DNA from: an uncultured Lachnospiraceae bacterium
GTDB taxonomy: Bacteria; Bacillota; Clostridia; Lachnospirales; Lachnospiraceae
Assembly: GCA_934402515.1 (NCBI GenBank)
Contig: CAKRTZ010000043.1
Location: 1 to 20,022, forward strand
DNA length: 20,022 bases
Direction of reading: 5' to 3'
This document shows positions 5,093 through 11,785 of this stretch, in pieces. Below the pieces are notes generated by a model, which was not told the origin of the DNA, made no database searches, and saw only the letters and a list, made by a program, of their open reading frames with translations. Positions within the stretch are counted from its first letter, which is position 1. Each line of letters begins with the position of its first letter. The position numbers and the translations under genes were made by a program.

Positions 5093-7225
5093 TTACGCTG
5101 CCTGTTTTACACCACTTACTTTTTTACTGGGGTCCTTACGGAACAGCAGATACAATACACCAATCAGAACAATGAACGCTGCAACGGTTCCGATACCGAA
5201 AGCAACTTCGCCTACTAACAGTCCGCCAATCTGATAAATCATCAGTGCGATGCAGTATGCGGTTACGTTCTGGAATAACAGTGCAAACCAGAAGTATTTG
5301 CGGTTGCCCATTTCCTTTGCCATGGTAGAGATTGCTGCCAGGCAGGGTGAATCAAACAGGTTGAATACCAGGAAGGATACAGCTGCAATTCCGGTAGGGA
5401 AGAATGCTGCAAACTGATCATGCATGGACAGTTCGTATTCCTCTACCTCACCGAGACCGGCTAATACACCCATGGTAGATACGATACCTTCTTTTGCTAC
5501 GAAACCGCTGAGGCAGGATGCAACTGCCTGCCAGGTACCGAAACCTAAAGGTTTGAAGATCCAGGCGATTGCGCCACCGATGGTAGCTAAGAAGCAGTAG
5601 TCGGTATCAACTAAACCGAATACGCCATCCTGAATACCAAAGCTTCCTAAGAACCACATTACTGCACAGCATAAGAACAGGATAGTTCCTGCTTTTTTCA
5701 GGAATGCCCATACACGCTCCCAGACATGAAGGAGAACACCTTTAATGGAAGGAATGTGGTACTGGGGCAGCTCCATAACGAAAGGAGCGGGATCGCCGGC
5801 AAAGTACTTGGTTTTCTTTAAAATGATACAGGAAATGATAACTACAAATACTCCTAAGAAGTACATTGCAGGAGCCATCCACCATGCACCGCCCATCAGG
5901 AAGCCTGCGATTAAAGCGATAACAGGAAGTTTTGCACCACAGGGGATGTTAGTTGTAGTAATCATGGTCATGCGACGGTCTTTCTCGTTCTCAATGGTAC
6001 GGGTAGACATGATACCGGGAACTCCACATCCGGAACCGATCAGGAAAGAGATGAAGCTCTTACCGGAAAGACCGAATTTGCGGAAAATACGATCCATGAT
6101 GAAAGCAACACGGGCCATATAACCACAATCCTCCAGGATGGACAAAAACAGGAATACGATTGCCATCTGAGGAGCAAAACCGATAGGTGCTGCCAGACCA
6201 CCGATGATACCGTCAACAACAAGGGATACTACCCAGTCTGCTGCACCGGCATTTTCCAGAAGTCCCTGAACGCCAGGCTGGATCCATTCACCAAACAGGG
6301 TATCGTTGGTCCAGTCGGTTACGATTCCGCCTAGAGTACTTACAGAAATATAATACACGAAAAACATGATCACTGCAAAGATGGGAAGTGCAAGCCATCT
6401 GTTGGTTACAACCTTATCAATCTTATCGGAGGTGCTGAGTTTTCCGGCATTTTTCTTAGTAACACACTCACCGATAATCTTGGATATGTAGTTGTATCTC
6501 TCATTGGTGATAATACTCTCGGTATCATCATCCATCGCATCTTCCAGTTTTTTGATCTGTGCAGATACATCAGGTACACTGTTTAAGAGGGTTCCGATCT
6601 TCTCATCCTTCTCCAACAGTTTAATGGCGAAAAATCTCTTCTGGGATTCCTCCACACCGATCAGCTTATCAGAAACTTCAGCGATTGCATTCTCCACGGT
6701 TGCATCAAACTCATGTTTTACAGCATTTACCTTTTTGCTCTTTGCCAGTGCTGCCGCTTTCTTTGCTGCCTCTTCAATGCCGGTTCCTTTCAGTGCAGAA
6801 ATGGCAACAACCTCACAGCCCAGCTTATCTGCTAACTTATTGAGATGAACCTTATCCCCGTTCTTCTCCAGAAGATCCATCATATTGACAGCCATCACCA
6901 CAGGGATTCCCAGCTCTAACAGCTGTGTGGACAGATAAAGGTTACGTTCAATGTTGGTACCATCCACAATATTGATGATGGCATCCGGTCTTTCTCCTAC
7001 CAGATAATTTCTGGCTACTACTTCCTCAAGGGTGTAGGGAGACAGGGAATAGATACCCGGAAGGTCAACAATGCTTACATCCTTCTCAGTTTTCAGTTTA
7101 CCTTCTTTCTTCTCAACAGTAACTCCCGGCCAGTTACCAACGTACTGCTTGGAGCCTGTCAGCGCATTAAACAATGTAGTTTTGCCGCAGTTTGGGTTAC
7201 CTGCCAATGCAATTTTAACAGACAT
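5093..7225 (-). CDS. feoB: Ferrous iron transporter B
   Basis: A 710-residue Fe(II) transporter of the cytoplasmic membrane. The N-terminal GTPase domain has G1 GNPNCGKT (9-16), the Thr of G2 in NWPGVTVE, G3 DLPG (54-57) and G4 NMMD (114-117), followed by a helical guanine-dissociation-inhibitor segment. The C-terminal membrane part has the two Gate regions, including GSGCGVPGIMSTR and IPCGAKLPV, with the conserved Cys residues. Length is normal for a Gram-positive FeoB. GGAGG lies 6 nt before the ATG. It follows two feoA genes and is followed by two micro-membrane proteins. Confidence 0.98.
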   Translation of the reverse strand: MSVKIALAGNPNCGKTTLFNALTGSKQYVGNWPGVTVEKKEGKLKTEKDVSIVDLPGIYSLSPYTLEEVVARNYLVGERPDAIINIVDGTNIERNLYLSTQLLELGIPVVMAVNMMDLLEKNGDKVHLNKLADKLGCEVVAISALKGTGIEEAAKKAAALAKSKKVNAVKHEFDATVENAIAEVSDKLIGVEESQKRFFAIKLLEKDEKIGTLLNSVPDVSAQIKKLEDAMDDDTESIITNERYNYISKIIGECVTKKNAGKLSTSDKIDKVVTNRWLALPIFAVIMFFVYYISVSTLGGIVTDWTNDTLFGEWIQPGVQGLLENAGAADWVVSLVVDGIIGGLAAPIGFAPQMAIVFLFLSILEDCGYMARVAFIMDRIFRKFGLSGKSFISFLIGSGCGVPGIMSTRTIENEKDRRMTMITTTNIPCGAKLPVIALIAGFLMGGAWWMAPAMYFLGVFVVIISCIILKKTKYFAGDPAPFVMELPQYHIPSIKGVLLHVWERVWAFLKKAGTILFLCCAVMWFLGSFGIQDGVFGLVDTDYCFLATIGGAIAWIFKPLGFGTWQAVASCLSGFVAKEGIVSTMGVLAGLGEVEEYELSMHDQFAAFFPTGIAAVSFLVFNLFDSPCLAAISTMAKEMGNRKYFWFALLFQNVTAYCIALMIYQIGGLLVGEVAFGIGTVAAFIVLIGVLYLLFRKDPSKKVSGVKQAA

Positions 7226-7257
7226 GTCTTACCTCCATTTGATTTGACTCATTTTTA

Positions 7258-7271
7258 TTAGTTTTGTCTAA
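7258..7271. promoter_or_regulatory. TTAG-N6-CTAA box between feoA and feoB
   Basis: TTAG (7258-7261), six bases, CTAA (7268-7271). The same arrangement and spacing occurs in the feoA promoter at 7862-7875. Such boxes resemble DtxR/IdeR/MntR-family sites. The function is inferred and a chance match of eight fixed bases cannot be excluded. Confidence 0.35.
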
Positions 7272-7291
7272 CTTCTGTGTAAAAAAAATTT

Positions 7292-7513
7292 TTATTCAAC
7301 CTCGATCATTTCTGCATCTGCCTTTCGCAAAGACAGCTCATAACCGCGCACGGTTACTTCTACCGGATCGCCTAACGGTGCAACCTTACGAACATAGATC
7401 TGCACACCCTTGGTAATACCCATATCCATGATTCTTCTCTTGACCGGGCCTTCACCTGCCAGCTTCTTTACAGTAACTGTCTGGCCGACAGCCGCTTCCT
7501 TTAAAGTCATCAT
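7292..7513 (-). CDS. feoA: FeoA-domain protein (second copy)
   Basis: A 73-residue cytosolic SH3-like FeoA protein, thought to bind FeoB and support Fe(II) uptake. The family pattern is clear: L-K-E-A-AVGQTVTVKKL, then RRIMDMGITKGVQIYVRKVAPLGDPVEVTVRGYELSLRKADAEMI. The frame runs open to 7570, but GGAGGAG lies 5 nt before the ATG at 7513, which is the natural N-terminus. An ATG one codon later is equally placed. It is 66 nt upstream of feoB. Confidence 0.95.
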   Translation of the reverse strand: MMTLKEAAVGQTVTVKKLAGEGPVKRRIMDMGITKGVQIYVRKVAPLGDPVEVTVRGYELSLRKADAEMIEVE

Positions 7514-7572
7514 GTATTCTCCTCCATTCTCACACTTTATCATATTCAGCCTGATCGGCATAAATATCACTT

Positions 7573-7785
7573 TTAAACCATAATTTTCATTGCCATATCT
7601 TTTCCGATGGCAACACGGGAATCTTTGATGTTGACAATCATATTGCCGGCAGCTTCCGAAATCACGGTTACTGCACCTCCCTCAATAAATCCCAGTTTTT
7701 CCAAAAACAAACGAATTTCTTCTTTTCCTCCCACCTTTTTGATGGTTTGTACTTCACCTTTTGTGGCCATTGTCAGCGGCATCAT
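7573..7785 (-). CDS. feoA: FeoA-domain protein (first copy)
   Basis: A 70-residue FeoA-family protein and the first gene of the Feo operon. Motifs include FLEKLGFIEGGAVTVISEAAGNMIVNIKDSRVAIGKDMAMKI, the second half of the FeoA SH3-like fold. It is divergent from the second FeoA copy, so the two may form a heteromeric partner of FeoB. AGAGGATGAG precedes paired ATG codons. The gene is preceded by a consensus promoter carrying a TTAG-N6-CTAA box. Confidence 0.93.
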   Translation of the reverse strand: MMPLTMATKGEVQTIKKVGGKEEIRLFLEKLGFIEGGAVTVISEAAGNMIVNIKDSRVAIGKDMAMKIMV

Positions 7786-7832
7786 CTCATCCTCTTTTCT
7801 GTTTGTATCATCTAGTTTTTGTTAGCGTAGTT

Positions 7833-7892
7833 GATAATGAATTTCACTAATCAATTCATTGTTAGTATATTCTAACGTTATTTAGATGTCAA
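7833..7892 (-). promoter_or_regulatory. Promoter and operator region of the feo operon
   Basis: Minus-strand -35 TTGACA (7887-7892), 17-nt spacer, -10 TATACT (7864-7869). GTTAG-N6-CTAAC (7861-7876) straddles the -10 element. Downstream, GATAATGAA (7833-7841) begins like a Fur box, but its other half (TTTCACTAATC) is poor. An iron-responsive repressor binding here is inferred. Confidence 0.75.
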
Positions 7893-7934
7893 TAACCATT
7901 TAACAAAATTTTAAATGGATTTTGCCAGCCCCTA

Positions 7935-7963
7935 TTGCAATATATACAAAAGGATGTTATAGT
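7935..7963 (+). promoter_or_regulatory. Promoter of the folT unit
   Basis: -35 TTGCAA (7935-7940), 17-nt spacer, -10 TATAGT (7958-7963). Transcription would start a few bases before the riboswitch aptamer. Confidence 0.8.
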
Positions 7964-7973
7964 GTGTCCAACA

Positions 7974-8084
7974 TGCAGAGTAGGATGTTGTGCGTTAAGT
8001 GCTGAGTGAACAGGGAGTTGTCATTCGGACGAAAAGTCTTTTTATAAGAAAAGACTTGCGGTACAAGATCCGCATCCCGCTGCT
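7974..8084 (+). ncRNA. Tetrahydrofolate (THF) riboswitch aptamer
   Basis: The segment matches the THF-I (folT) riboswitch consensus: GCAGAGTAGG at the 5' side, TGCGTTAAGTG at 7991-8001, a GGGAGTTGTC segment, GCGGT near 8058-8062 and CCGCATCC closing to CTGC at 8080-8083, which pairs with GCAG at 7975-7978. One variable arm is extended by a 9-bp AT-rich stem (8034-8042 with 8049-8057). It lies between a promoter and a FolT-type folate transporter, as expected for this class. Confidence 0.88.
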
Positions 8085-8169
8085 ACATACGAGTGCGCAT
8101 AACCTCTTATGTAGTTCATGCCCGGATGGGTTTGCATCCATCTATTTTTATCTACAGTAAGGAGGTTAT
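8083..8169 (+). promoter_or_regulatory. Riboswitch expression platform with anti-Shine-Dalgarno pairing
   Basis: ATAACCTCTT (8099-8108) can form a 10-bp helix with AGGAGGTTAT (8160-8169), which includes the folT ribosome binding site. CTACATA (8083-8089) and TATGTAG (8108-8114) form an alternative 7-bp stem that loops out most of the anti-SD and shares base 8083 with the aptamer P1. There is no intrinsic terminator, so translational control is inferred. Confidence 0.6.
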
Positions 8170-8173
8170 TTTT

Positions 8174-8740
8174 ATGCACAAATTTATGGACAAATTGCGT
8201 TTCTCCCTGTCCGAAATGAAGAACCTGTACCATCTGGTGCTCTGTGCCATGCTGGGGGCTGTTGCCATCGTACTGGGTTCTCTTTCCATTCAGGTGGGCA
8301 ACTACATCAAAATCGGCTTCTCTGGAATCCCCAACCAACTGGTAGCTGCTCTCTTCGGCCCGGTGACTGCCGGGATTTTTGGCGGCATTATGGATATTAT
8401 CAAGTTCATCTTAAAGCCCACCGGTCCCTATTTTCCCGGCTTTACCATAAGTGCGGTACTTGGTGGTATCATCTATGGTTTCTTTTACTACGTTCCCATG
8501 GTGTCAAAGCAAAAAATAAGCTTCTGGCGAATTCTCATCGCAGAAGCTTTTGTTGCGGTCTTTGTGAATATTCTGTTAGGAACCTACTGGCTCAGTATTC
8601 TCTACGGAAAAGGGTTTCTTGCCCTGCTCCCTGCCCGTGCCTTGAAAAATGTGATCATGACTCCCATCAACAGTCTCATTTTTTATACGGTTTATAACTC
8701 CCTGCTGCAATTATTCCGCAGATCTTTCCATCACGCTTAA
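8174..8740 (+). CDS. folT: ECF transporter substrate-binding subunit for folate
   Basis: A 188-residue integral membrane protein with about six helices. It is the S component that captures folates for an energy-coupling-factor transporter. Characteristic stretches are YIKIGFSGIPNQLVAALFGPVTAGIFG near residues 45-71 and KPTGPYFPGFTISAVLGGIIYG near 82-103. The open frame extends back to 8093 inside the leader, but AAGGAGG at 8159-8165 is 8 nt before the ATG at 8174. The shared EcfA/EcfA'/EcfT module is not in the window, as is usual for group II ECF systems. Expression is probably shut down when reduced folate binds the upstream THF riboswitch. Confidence 0.93.
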   Translation: MHKFMDKLRFSLSEMKNLYHLVLCAMLGAVAIVLGSLSIQVGNYIKIGFSGIPNQLVAALFGPVTAGIFGGIMDIIKFILKPTGPYFPGFTISAVLGGIIYGFFYYVPMVSKQKISFWRILIAEAFVAVFVNILLGTYWLSILYGKGFLALLPARALKNVIMTPINSLIFYTVYNSLLQLFRRSFHHA

Positions 8741-8746
8741 AAATTT

Positions 8747-8789
8747 ATGGGTTACGTTCACTGCTGTTTTGCGAACGTAACCCATTTTT
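8747..8789. terminator. Bidirectional terminator between folT and the GH25 gene
   Basis: A perfect 13-bp stem (ATGGGTTACGTTC at 8747-8759 with 8773-8785) with a 13-nt loop ends in TTTTT on the plus strand. A T-rich segment (AAATTTTT) also follows on the minus strand, so it probably serves both convergent genes. Confidence 0.92.
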
Positions 8790-8799
8790 GTTCTTTCCT

Positions 8800-9951
8800 C
8801 TACCACTGTCCGAAGGTAATGTTCAAATCTACTTCTCCATCAATTCCGGTCACAGATCCCTTGTCCGTATACTGCCAGATGGAAAAGGCATAAGGGAAAT
8901 AAATTTTTGAAGTATCATAAGCAGCAAACCATTTCTGGTAATCTTCCAACCGTTCCATATCCAGCATCAGCATGAAAGTCTTGAGATTTCCATAAATCAT
9001 GGGGGTATAGCCGGCAGCTTTTACTGCCTCGCAGAAAGTAATGGCATACTGGGTTCGTTCCTCTACCGTCAGGTCTTTGGTTCTGGCATCTCCGGAGCCT
9101 ACTGCTTCCACATCCAATACTACCGGGAAATTCACATGGTAGGGTGCCAAATTTTCGATGACAAACTGTGCCTCTTCCAGGGCTTCTGCCTCACTGGTTG
9201 CCTGAGTAAAGAAGTAGGCTCCCACATCGATTCCATTGGCTGCAGCCCCCTGCATATTTGCCTCATACTTTTCATCCAGAACCAGGGTTCCCTCGCTATA
9301 ACCCCGGATTCCCAGCCGGATCACCGCATATTCCACCCCGTCGCCGGCTACCTGTTCCCAGTCAATCTCTCCTTGATATTTGGACACATCAATTCCTTTT
9401 CTGGAAATGGTTTCCTCTTCCTCCACATAGGAAATAGTGTGATCCGCATTCAGTACCACATTATTAATATCATAGTTATTTTTGACCAGCCCATCGGAAA
9501 TTGGAATAAAATGATACTTTCCGCTATCCAGCAGGACAATATCATCCGGATAAAAATCCCTCAGCACTGCCACAGTGCCGTCTCCACTCTCCATCCGTGA
9601 TTTCAAGTTTTCCAGAAAGTCATTTTCTGTGGAAGTCACGGCGGAACTGACTGCTTCCTCCAATAAGGCATCCACATCTTCCTGGGAATAAGCTGTTTTT
9701 TCCGAACTCATGGCGGCAGCTTCAACTACAGCTTCCTGCTCCTGCCTTGCTGCTTCTTTCAAATGAAAATATCCATAAATAAGGAAACATCCAAGAACTG
9801 CAGTAAAAGAGATCAATGCAAATACACCGGTTGCCACCCGATACACCGGACTGACATTTCCTATGCCTCTGGGCTTTTCTTTTTTGTGAAATGAATTTTT
9901 TGCCTCTCTGGCCCTATCTTCACGGCTGATATTCCTGCTTCTGTTTGCCAA
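8800..9951 (-). CDS. Membrane-anchored GH25 family lysozyme (muramidase)
   Basis: A 383-residue protein. Residues 1-38 are cytosolic and basic, 39-62 form one membrane helix, 70-180 are an acidic extracellular linker or stalk, and 186-383 form a GH25 domain. GH25 hallmarks are GIDVSKYQGEIDW (Asp188), the catalytic pair Asp280-Val-Glu282, YGNLKTF, and the final IWQYTDKGSVTGIDGEVDLN. The enzyme would hydrolyse beta-1,4 links between MurNAc and GlcNAc in peptidoglycan, probably in cell-wall remodelling and not lysis, since it has no holin or phage neighbour. The start is TTG, with AGGAGG 10 nt upstream. No cell-wall-binding repeats or sorting motif are seen. It forms a single-gene unit with its own promoter. 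Confidence 0.93.
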   Translation of the reverse strand: MANRSRNISREDRAREAKNSFHKKEKPRGIGNVSPVYRVATGVFALISFTAVLGCFLIYGYFHLKEAARQEQEAVVEAAAMSSEKTAYSQEDVDALLEEAVSSAVTSTENDFLENLKSRMESGDGTVAVLRDFYPDDIVLLDSGKYHFIPISDGLVKNNYDINNVVLNADHTISYVEEEETISRKGIDVSKYQGEIDWEQVAGDGVEYAVIRLGIRGYSEGTLVLDEKYEANMQGAAANGIDVGAYFFTQATSEAEALEEAQFVIENLAPYHVNFPVVLDVEAVGSGDARTKDLTVEERTQYAITFCEAVKAAGYTPMIYGNLKTFMLMLDMERLEDYQKWFAAYDTSKIYFPYAFSIWQYTDKGSVTGIDGEVDLNITFGQW

Positions 9952-10017
9952 ACCTTCATGTCCTCCTGTCTGTATCTCTCGCCATTGTATGTGAGTTACT
10001 CTTCAAATATACCTCTT

Positions 10018-10046
10018 ATCTTACCTTTCGACATGCCTCGTGTCAA
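10018..10046 (-). promoter_or_regulatory. Promoter of the GH25 gene
   Basis: Minus-strand -35 TTGACA (10041-10046), 17-nt spacer, -10 TAAGAT (10018-10023), about 67 nt upstream of the TTG start. Confidence 0.78.
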
Positions 10047-10075
10047 TGCGCCAAATCTTAGCTTTTTATTAGAAT

Positions 10076-10106
10076 TGAAAAAGGACGACACTCTCGTGCC
10101 GTCCTT
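10076..10106 (-). terminator. Terminator of the CAP-domain gene
   Basis: An 11-bp stem (10081-10091 with 10096-10106, one G-U pair) closed by a GAGA tetraloop, followed on the minus strand by TTTTTC. It lies 17 nt after the stop codon. Confidence 0.92.
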
Positions 10107-10122
10107 CCTATGTATCTTAGAA

Positions 10123-10710
10123 TTAGTATCCAAACTCCTGAGCCCAGTACCATCTGCCATCATTGCCGAGTACAATGGAGATCGCTACGGTCTTATAATC
10201 CGCTTTTAACAGGTTGGCTTTATGTGTTTCTGAATTCATCCATCCGTTTACAGCGGAATCTGCATCGGAATATCCTCTTGCCAGATTCTCTCCATACATG
10301 CAGGTACTGTCAACCGTCCACCACGCAGAGCCATCCGGTCTTGTGTGGGACCAAACATCCGTTGCTTCATTTGCACGAACCAGTGCTGCCGATTCCAGAT
10401 TGGAGTCCCAGGTAAGAGCTTCCAATCCATTCTGGGTTCTGATCTCATTGACCTCATCAAATGCTGCCTGTGCCTGCTTTGCAAAATTAGCTGCCATATC
10501 TGCATTGACTGCCTGCGCTGCTAATGCAATGGCCTGGTCATCAAAATATACTTCCTCACTGTCAGAAGCAGAGGGCTGTCTGACTGCAAGTTCCTCCATG
10601 TTCTCGGCCGGTACGGCATTTACCTTATTGTACACACCTACCACCAGGCCGACTGCCAGGCAAAGAGTAAGCACTGTGGCACAAATACCTGTTATTTTCT
10701 TTTTCTTCAT
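10123..10710 (-). CDS. Secreted CAP/SCP-domain protein under riboswitch control
   Basis: A 195-residue exported protein. It has an N-terminal signal peptide or anchor (MKKKKITGICATVLTLCLAVGLVVGVY), a low-complexity acidic linker, and a CAP (SCP/PR-1) domain. CAP landmarks are the helix NEIRTQNGLEALTWDSNLE, SHTRPDG with its His, GENLARG with its Glu, and the second His in SETHKANLL. No LPxTG- or NPQTN-like sorting signal is seen at the C-terminus (ends WAQEFGY). The biochemical role of bacterial CAP proteins is not settled. The longer frame to 10785 runs through the terminator hairpin and is rejected. AAGGGA is 8 nt before this ATG. Confidence 0.92.
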   Translation of the reverse strand: MKKKKITGICATVLTLCLAVGLVVGVYNKVNAVPAENMEELAVRQPSASDSEEVYFDDQAIALAAQAVNADMAANFAKQAQAAFDEVNEIRTQNGLEALTWDSNLESAALVRANEATDVWSHTRPDGSAWWTVDSTCMYGENLARGYSDADSAVNGWMNSETHKANLLKADYKTVAISIVLGNDGRWYWAQEFGY

Positions 10711-10743
10711 TTCTTGTTCCCTTCTTTCCCAAATTGATTGGAC

Positions 10744-10774
10744 TAAAAAAGCCTCTATCACAAAGATAAAGGCT
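10744..10774 (-). terminator. Intrinsic terminator in the leader (riboswitch expression platform)
   Basis: On the minus strand AGCCTTTATC and GATAGAGGCT form a 10-bp stem (one G-U pair) with a 5-nt loop, followed by TTTTTT. It lies between the c-di-GMP-type aptamer and the CAP gene start, so it can stop transcription before the gene. Confidence 0.9.
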
Positions 10775-10797
10775 CCAAATACCATTAAATAGAATCA

Positions 10798-10878
10798 TCG
10801 TCTGATGGCAACTGGCTGTCTCCGCAAAGACCCTCTAGCTTTGCGTCCTTACTTCTCAGTAAGTTTGCTGAATATACT
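10798..10878 (-). ncRNA. c-di-GMP-I (GEMM-I) type riboswitch aptamer
   Basis: On the minus strand the segment reads GCAAAC (10863-10868), a hairpin CTTAC-TGAGAA-GTAAG, then GGACGCAAAGC, a second arm, and AGCCAGTTGCC. The GCAAAC, GGACGCAAAGCT and GCCAGTTGCC blocks in this order and spacing match the GEMM-I consensus. It sits downstream of a promoter and upstream of an intrinsic terminator and a secreted CAP-domain gene, a gene type known to be controlled by this class. Exact boundaries are approximate. Ligand preference (c-di-GMP versus cGAMP) needs the key nucleotide to be checked in an alignment. Confidence 0.85.
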
Positions 10879-10891
10879 TTTACTTATTTAT

Positions 10892-10920
10892 AACATACTA
10901 CTTTCTTGTTCAAAATGCAA
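10892..10920 (-). promoter_or_regulatory. Promoter of the riboswitch-CAP unit
   Basis: Minus-strand -35 TTGCAT (10915-10920), 17-nt spacer, -10 TATGTT (10892-10897), just upstream of the aptamer. No clear terminator separates it from the sortase gene, so read-through from the sortase operon is possible. Confidence 0.6.
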
Positions 10921-10938
10921 TAGATTTATCCTTCTTTT

Positions 10939-11751
10939 TTAATTTTCCAAAGAAAAAACTTCCTGCAGATACCCCTGTACCAGAGTCCGCCTGCTATGCT
11001 GGTAGCAGGTAGACAGCGATAAAAGTGCCGGACGCTTTTCCAACACCTTCTCTTCTTCCTCCGGCAGCTGGTACACCGAAAGGGATCTGGCCCGCTTTAT
11101 GTGGGCATCGTATTCCTCGTCACTGTTCACCGCCTCATACAGGGAATCTTCCGGAGAAATCACGCTGTAGGCAAACACCCGATATTTGCGTACTTCCTTT
11201 TCCGTAAAAATATAAAAATAGGGATCTTCCTCCACATTGGTATCCTGTAATAACAGTTTCAGCTTGCCGAACATGGATCGATCTTTCATATCGTGCCCAT
11301 AAATAATGGAATGGCAGCTGGAAAAATCTGCTGCATTTCCACTGTCCAGAAACAGAGTCCCTGTTTTTGCATATTCCCCAGTAAAAGATTTGTGGATATA
11401 CTCCTCATTGTCTTCGCCCTGAACCACTGGATAGCTTAAGTCGAACAGGCCCCAGTAAAACCATGCCACGGTATCTTCATTGCTCTCCTGTAATGCAGCA
11501 AAGTCCACATTCAGAGCCGGATAGGGAGCTTTCTCCTCCTGGAATTCTTTCTCCTCCGGTTCTTCTTTCGTCTCCCAGGTAACAAAAGCTTCTTCAAGCT
11601 TCTTATTATCAGCAGCTTCCTGATGATACCCCCAGTAAGTAACAATCAATTTTCCAATACAAACTACCAGAACAATGCCTGCCACAATCGGAATCAGAAG
11701 ATCCCATCCGTTTTTTTTATTTCCCGTTTGCTTCTTTTCCCCTTTTCCCAT
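10939..11751 (-). CDS. srtB: Class B sortase
   Basis: A 270-residue membrane-anchored transpeptidase that would attach surface proteins to the cell wall. It has a basic N-terminus, a membrane helix (18-40), an acidic linker, and a sortase fold with catalytic His153 in SIIYGHDM, Cys249 in LSLSTC, and Arg255 in SRRTLVQG. The insertion and the helix before the catalytic Cys are those of class B. No protein with a visible sorting signal is encoded in the window. It is the last gene of the engB-vanZ-DUF308 operon, 34 nt after the preceding stop. The ribosome binding site is weak (GAATGAAG before the ATG). Confidence 0.92.
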   Translation of the reverse strand: MGKGEKKQTGNKKNGWDLLIPIVAGIVLVVCIGKLIVTYWGYHQEAADNKKLEEAFVTWETKEEPEEKEFQEEKAPYPALNVDFAALQESNEDTVAWFYWGLFDLSYPVVQGEDNEEYIHKSFTGEYAKTGTLFLDSGNAADFSSCHSIIYGHDMKDRSMFGKLKLLLQDTNVEEDPYFYIFTEKEVRKYRVFAYSVISPEDSLYEAVNSDEEYDAHIKRARSLSVYQLPEEEEKVLEKRPALLSLSTCYQHSRRTLVQGYLQEVFSLEN

Positions 11752-11785
11752 ACTTCATTCTCATTTCTGTTGATTCTTTTGACGC

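Noticed and set aside
7833..7852. Classical Fur box in the feoA leader
   Set aside because: Only the first half (GATAATGAA) matches the consensus. The second half is poor, so it is not called as a separate site.
8034..8057. Intrinsic terminator in the folT leader
   Set aside because: The AT-rich 9-bp stem lies inside the aptamer as an extended arm and is not followed by a T run.
8093..8173. N-terminal extension of folT from an ATG at 8093
   Set aside because: It lies in the riboswitch expression platform and has no ribosome binding site. The ATG at 8174 has a strong AGGAGG at the right distance.
8800..9951. Phage endolysin from the GH25 domain
   Set aside because: The protein is membrane-anchored, with a promoter of its own, and there is no holin, phage or mobile-element gene nearby.
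9871..9960. Short ATG frame (about 32 codons) overlapping the start of the GH25 gene, close to its Shine-Dalgarno
   Set aside because: Spacing to the Shine-Dalgarno is only about 2 nt and the frame has no recognisable composition. The TTG start of the GH25 protein explains the site.
9958..10209. Plus-strand ORF of 83 codons in the gap between the GH25 and CAP genes
   Set aside because: It runs across the GH25 promoter and the CAP terminator, has no ribosome binding site and looks like antisense noise.
10711..10785. N-terminal extension of the CAP-domain protein to 10785
   Set aside because: These codons cover the intrinsic terminator hairpin. The later Met starts a normal signal peptide and has a ribosome binding site.
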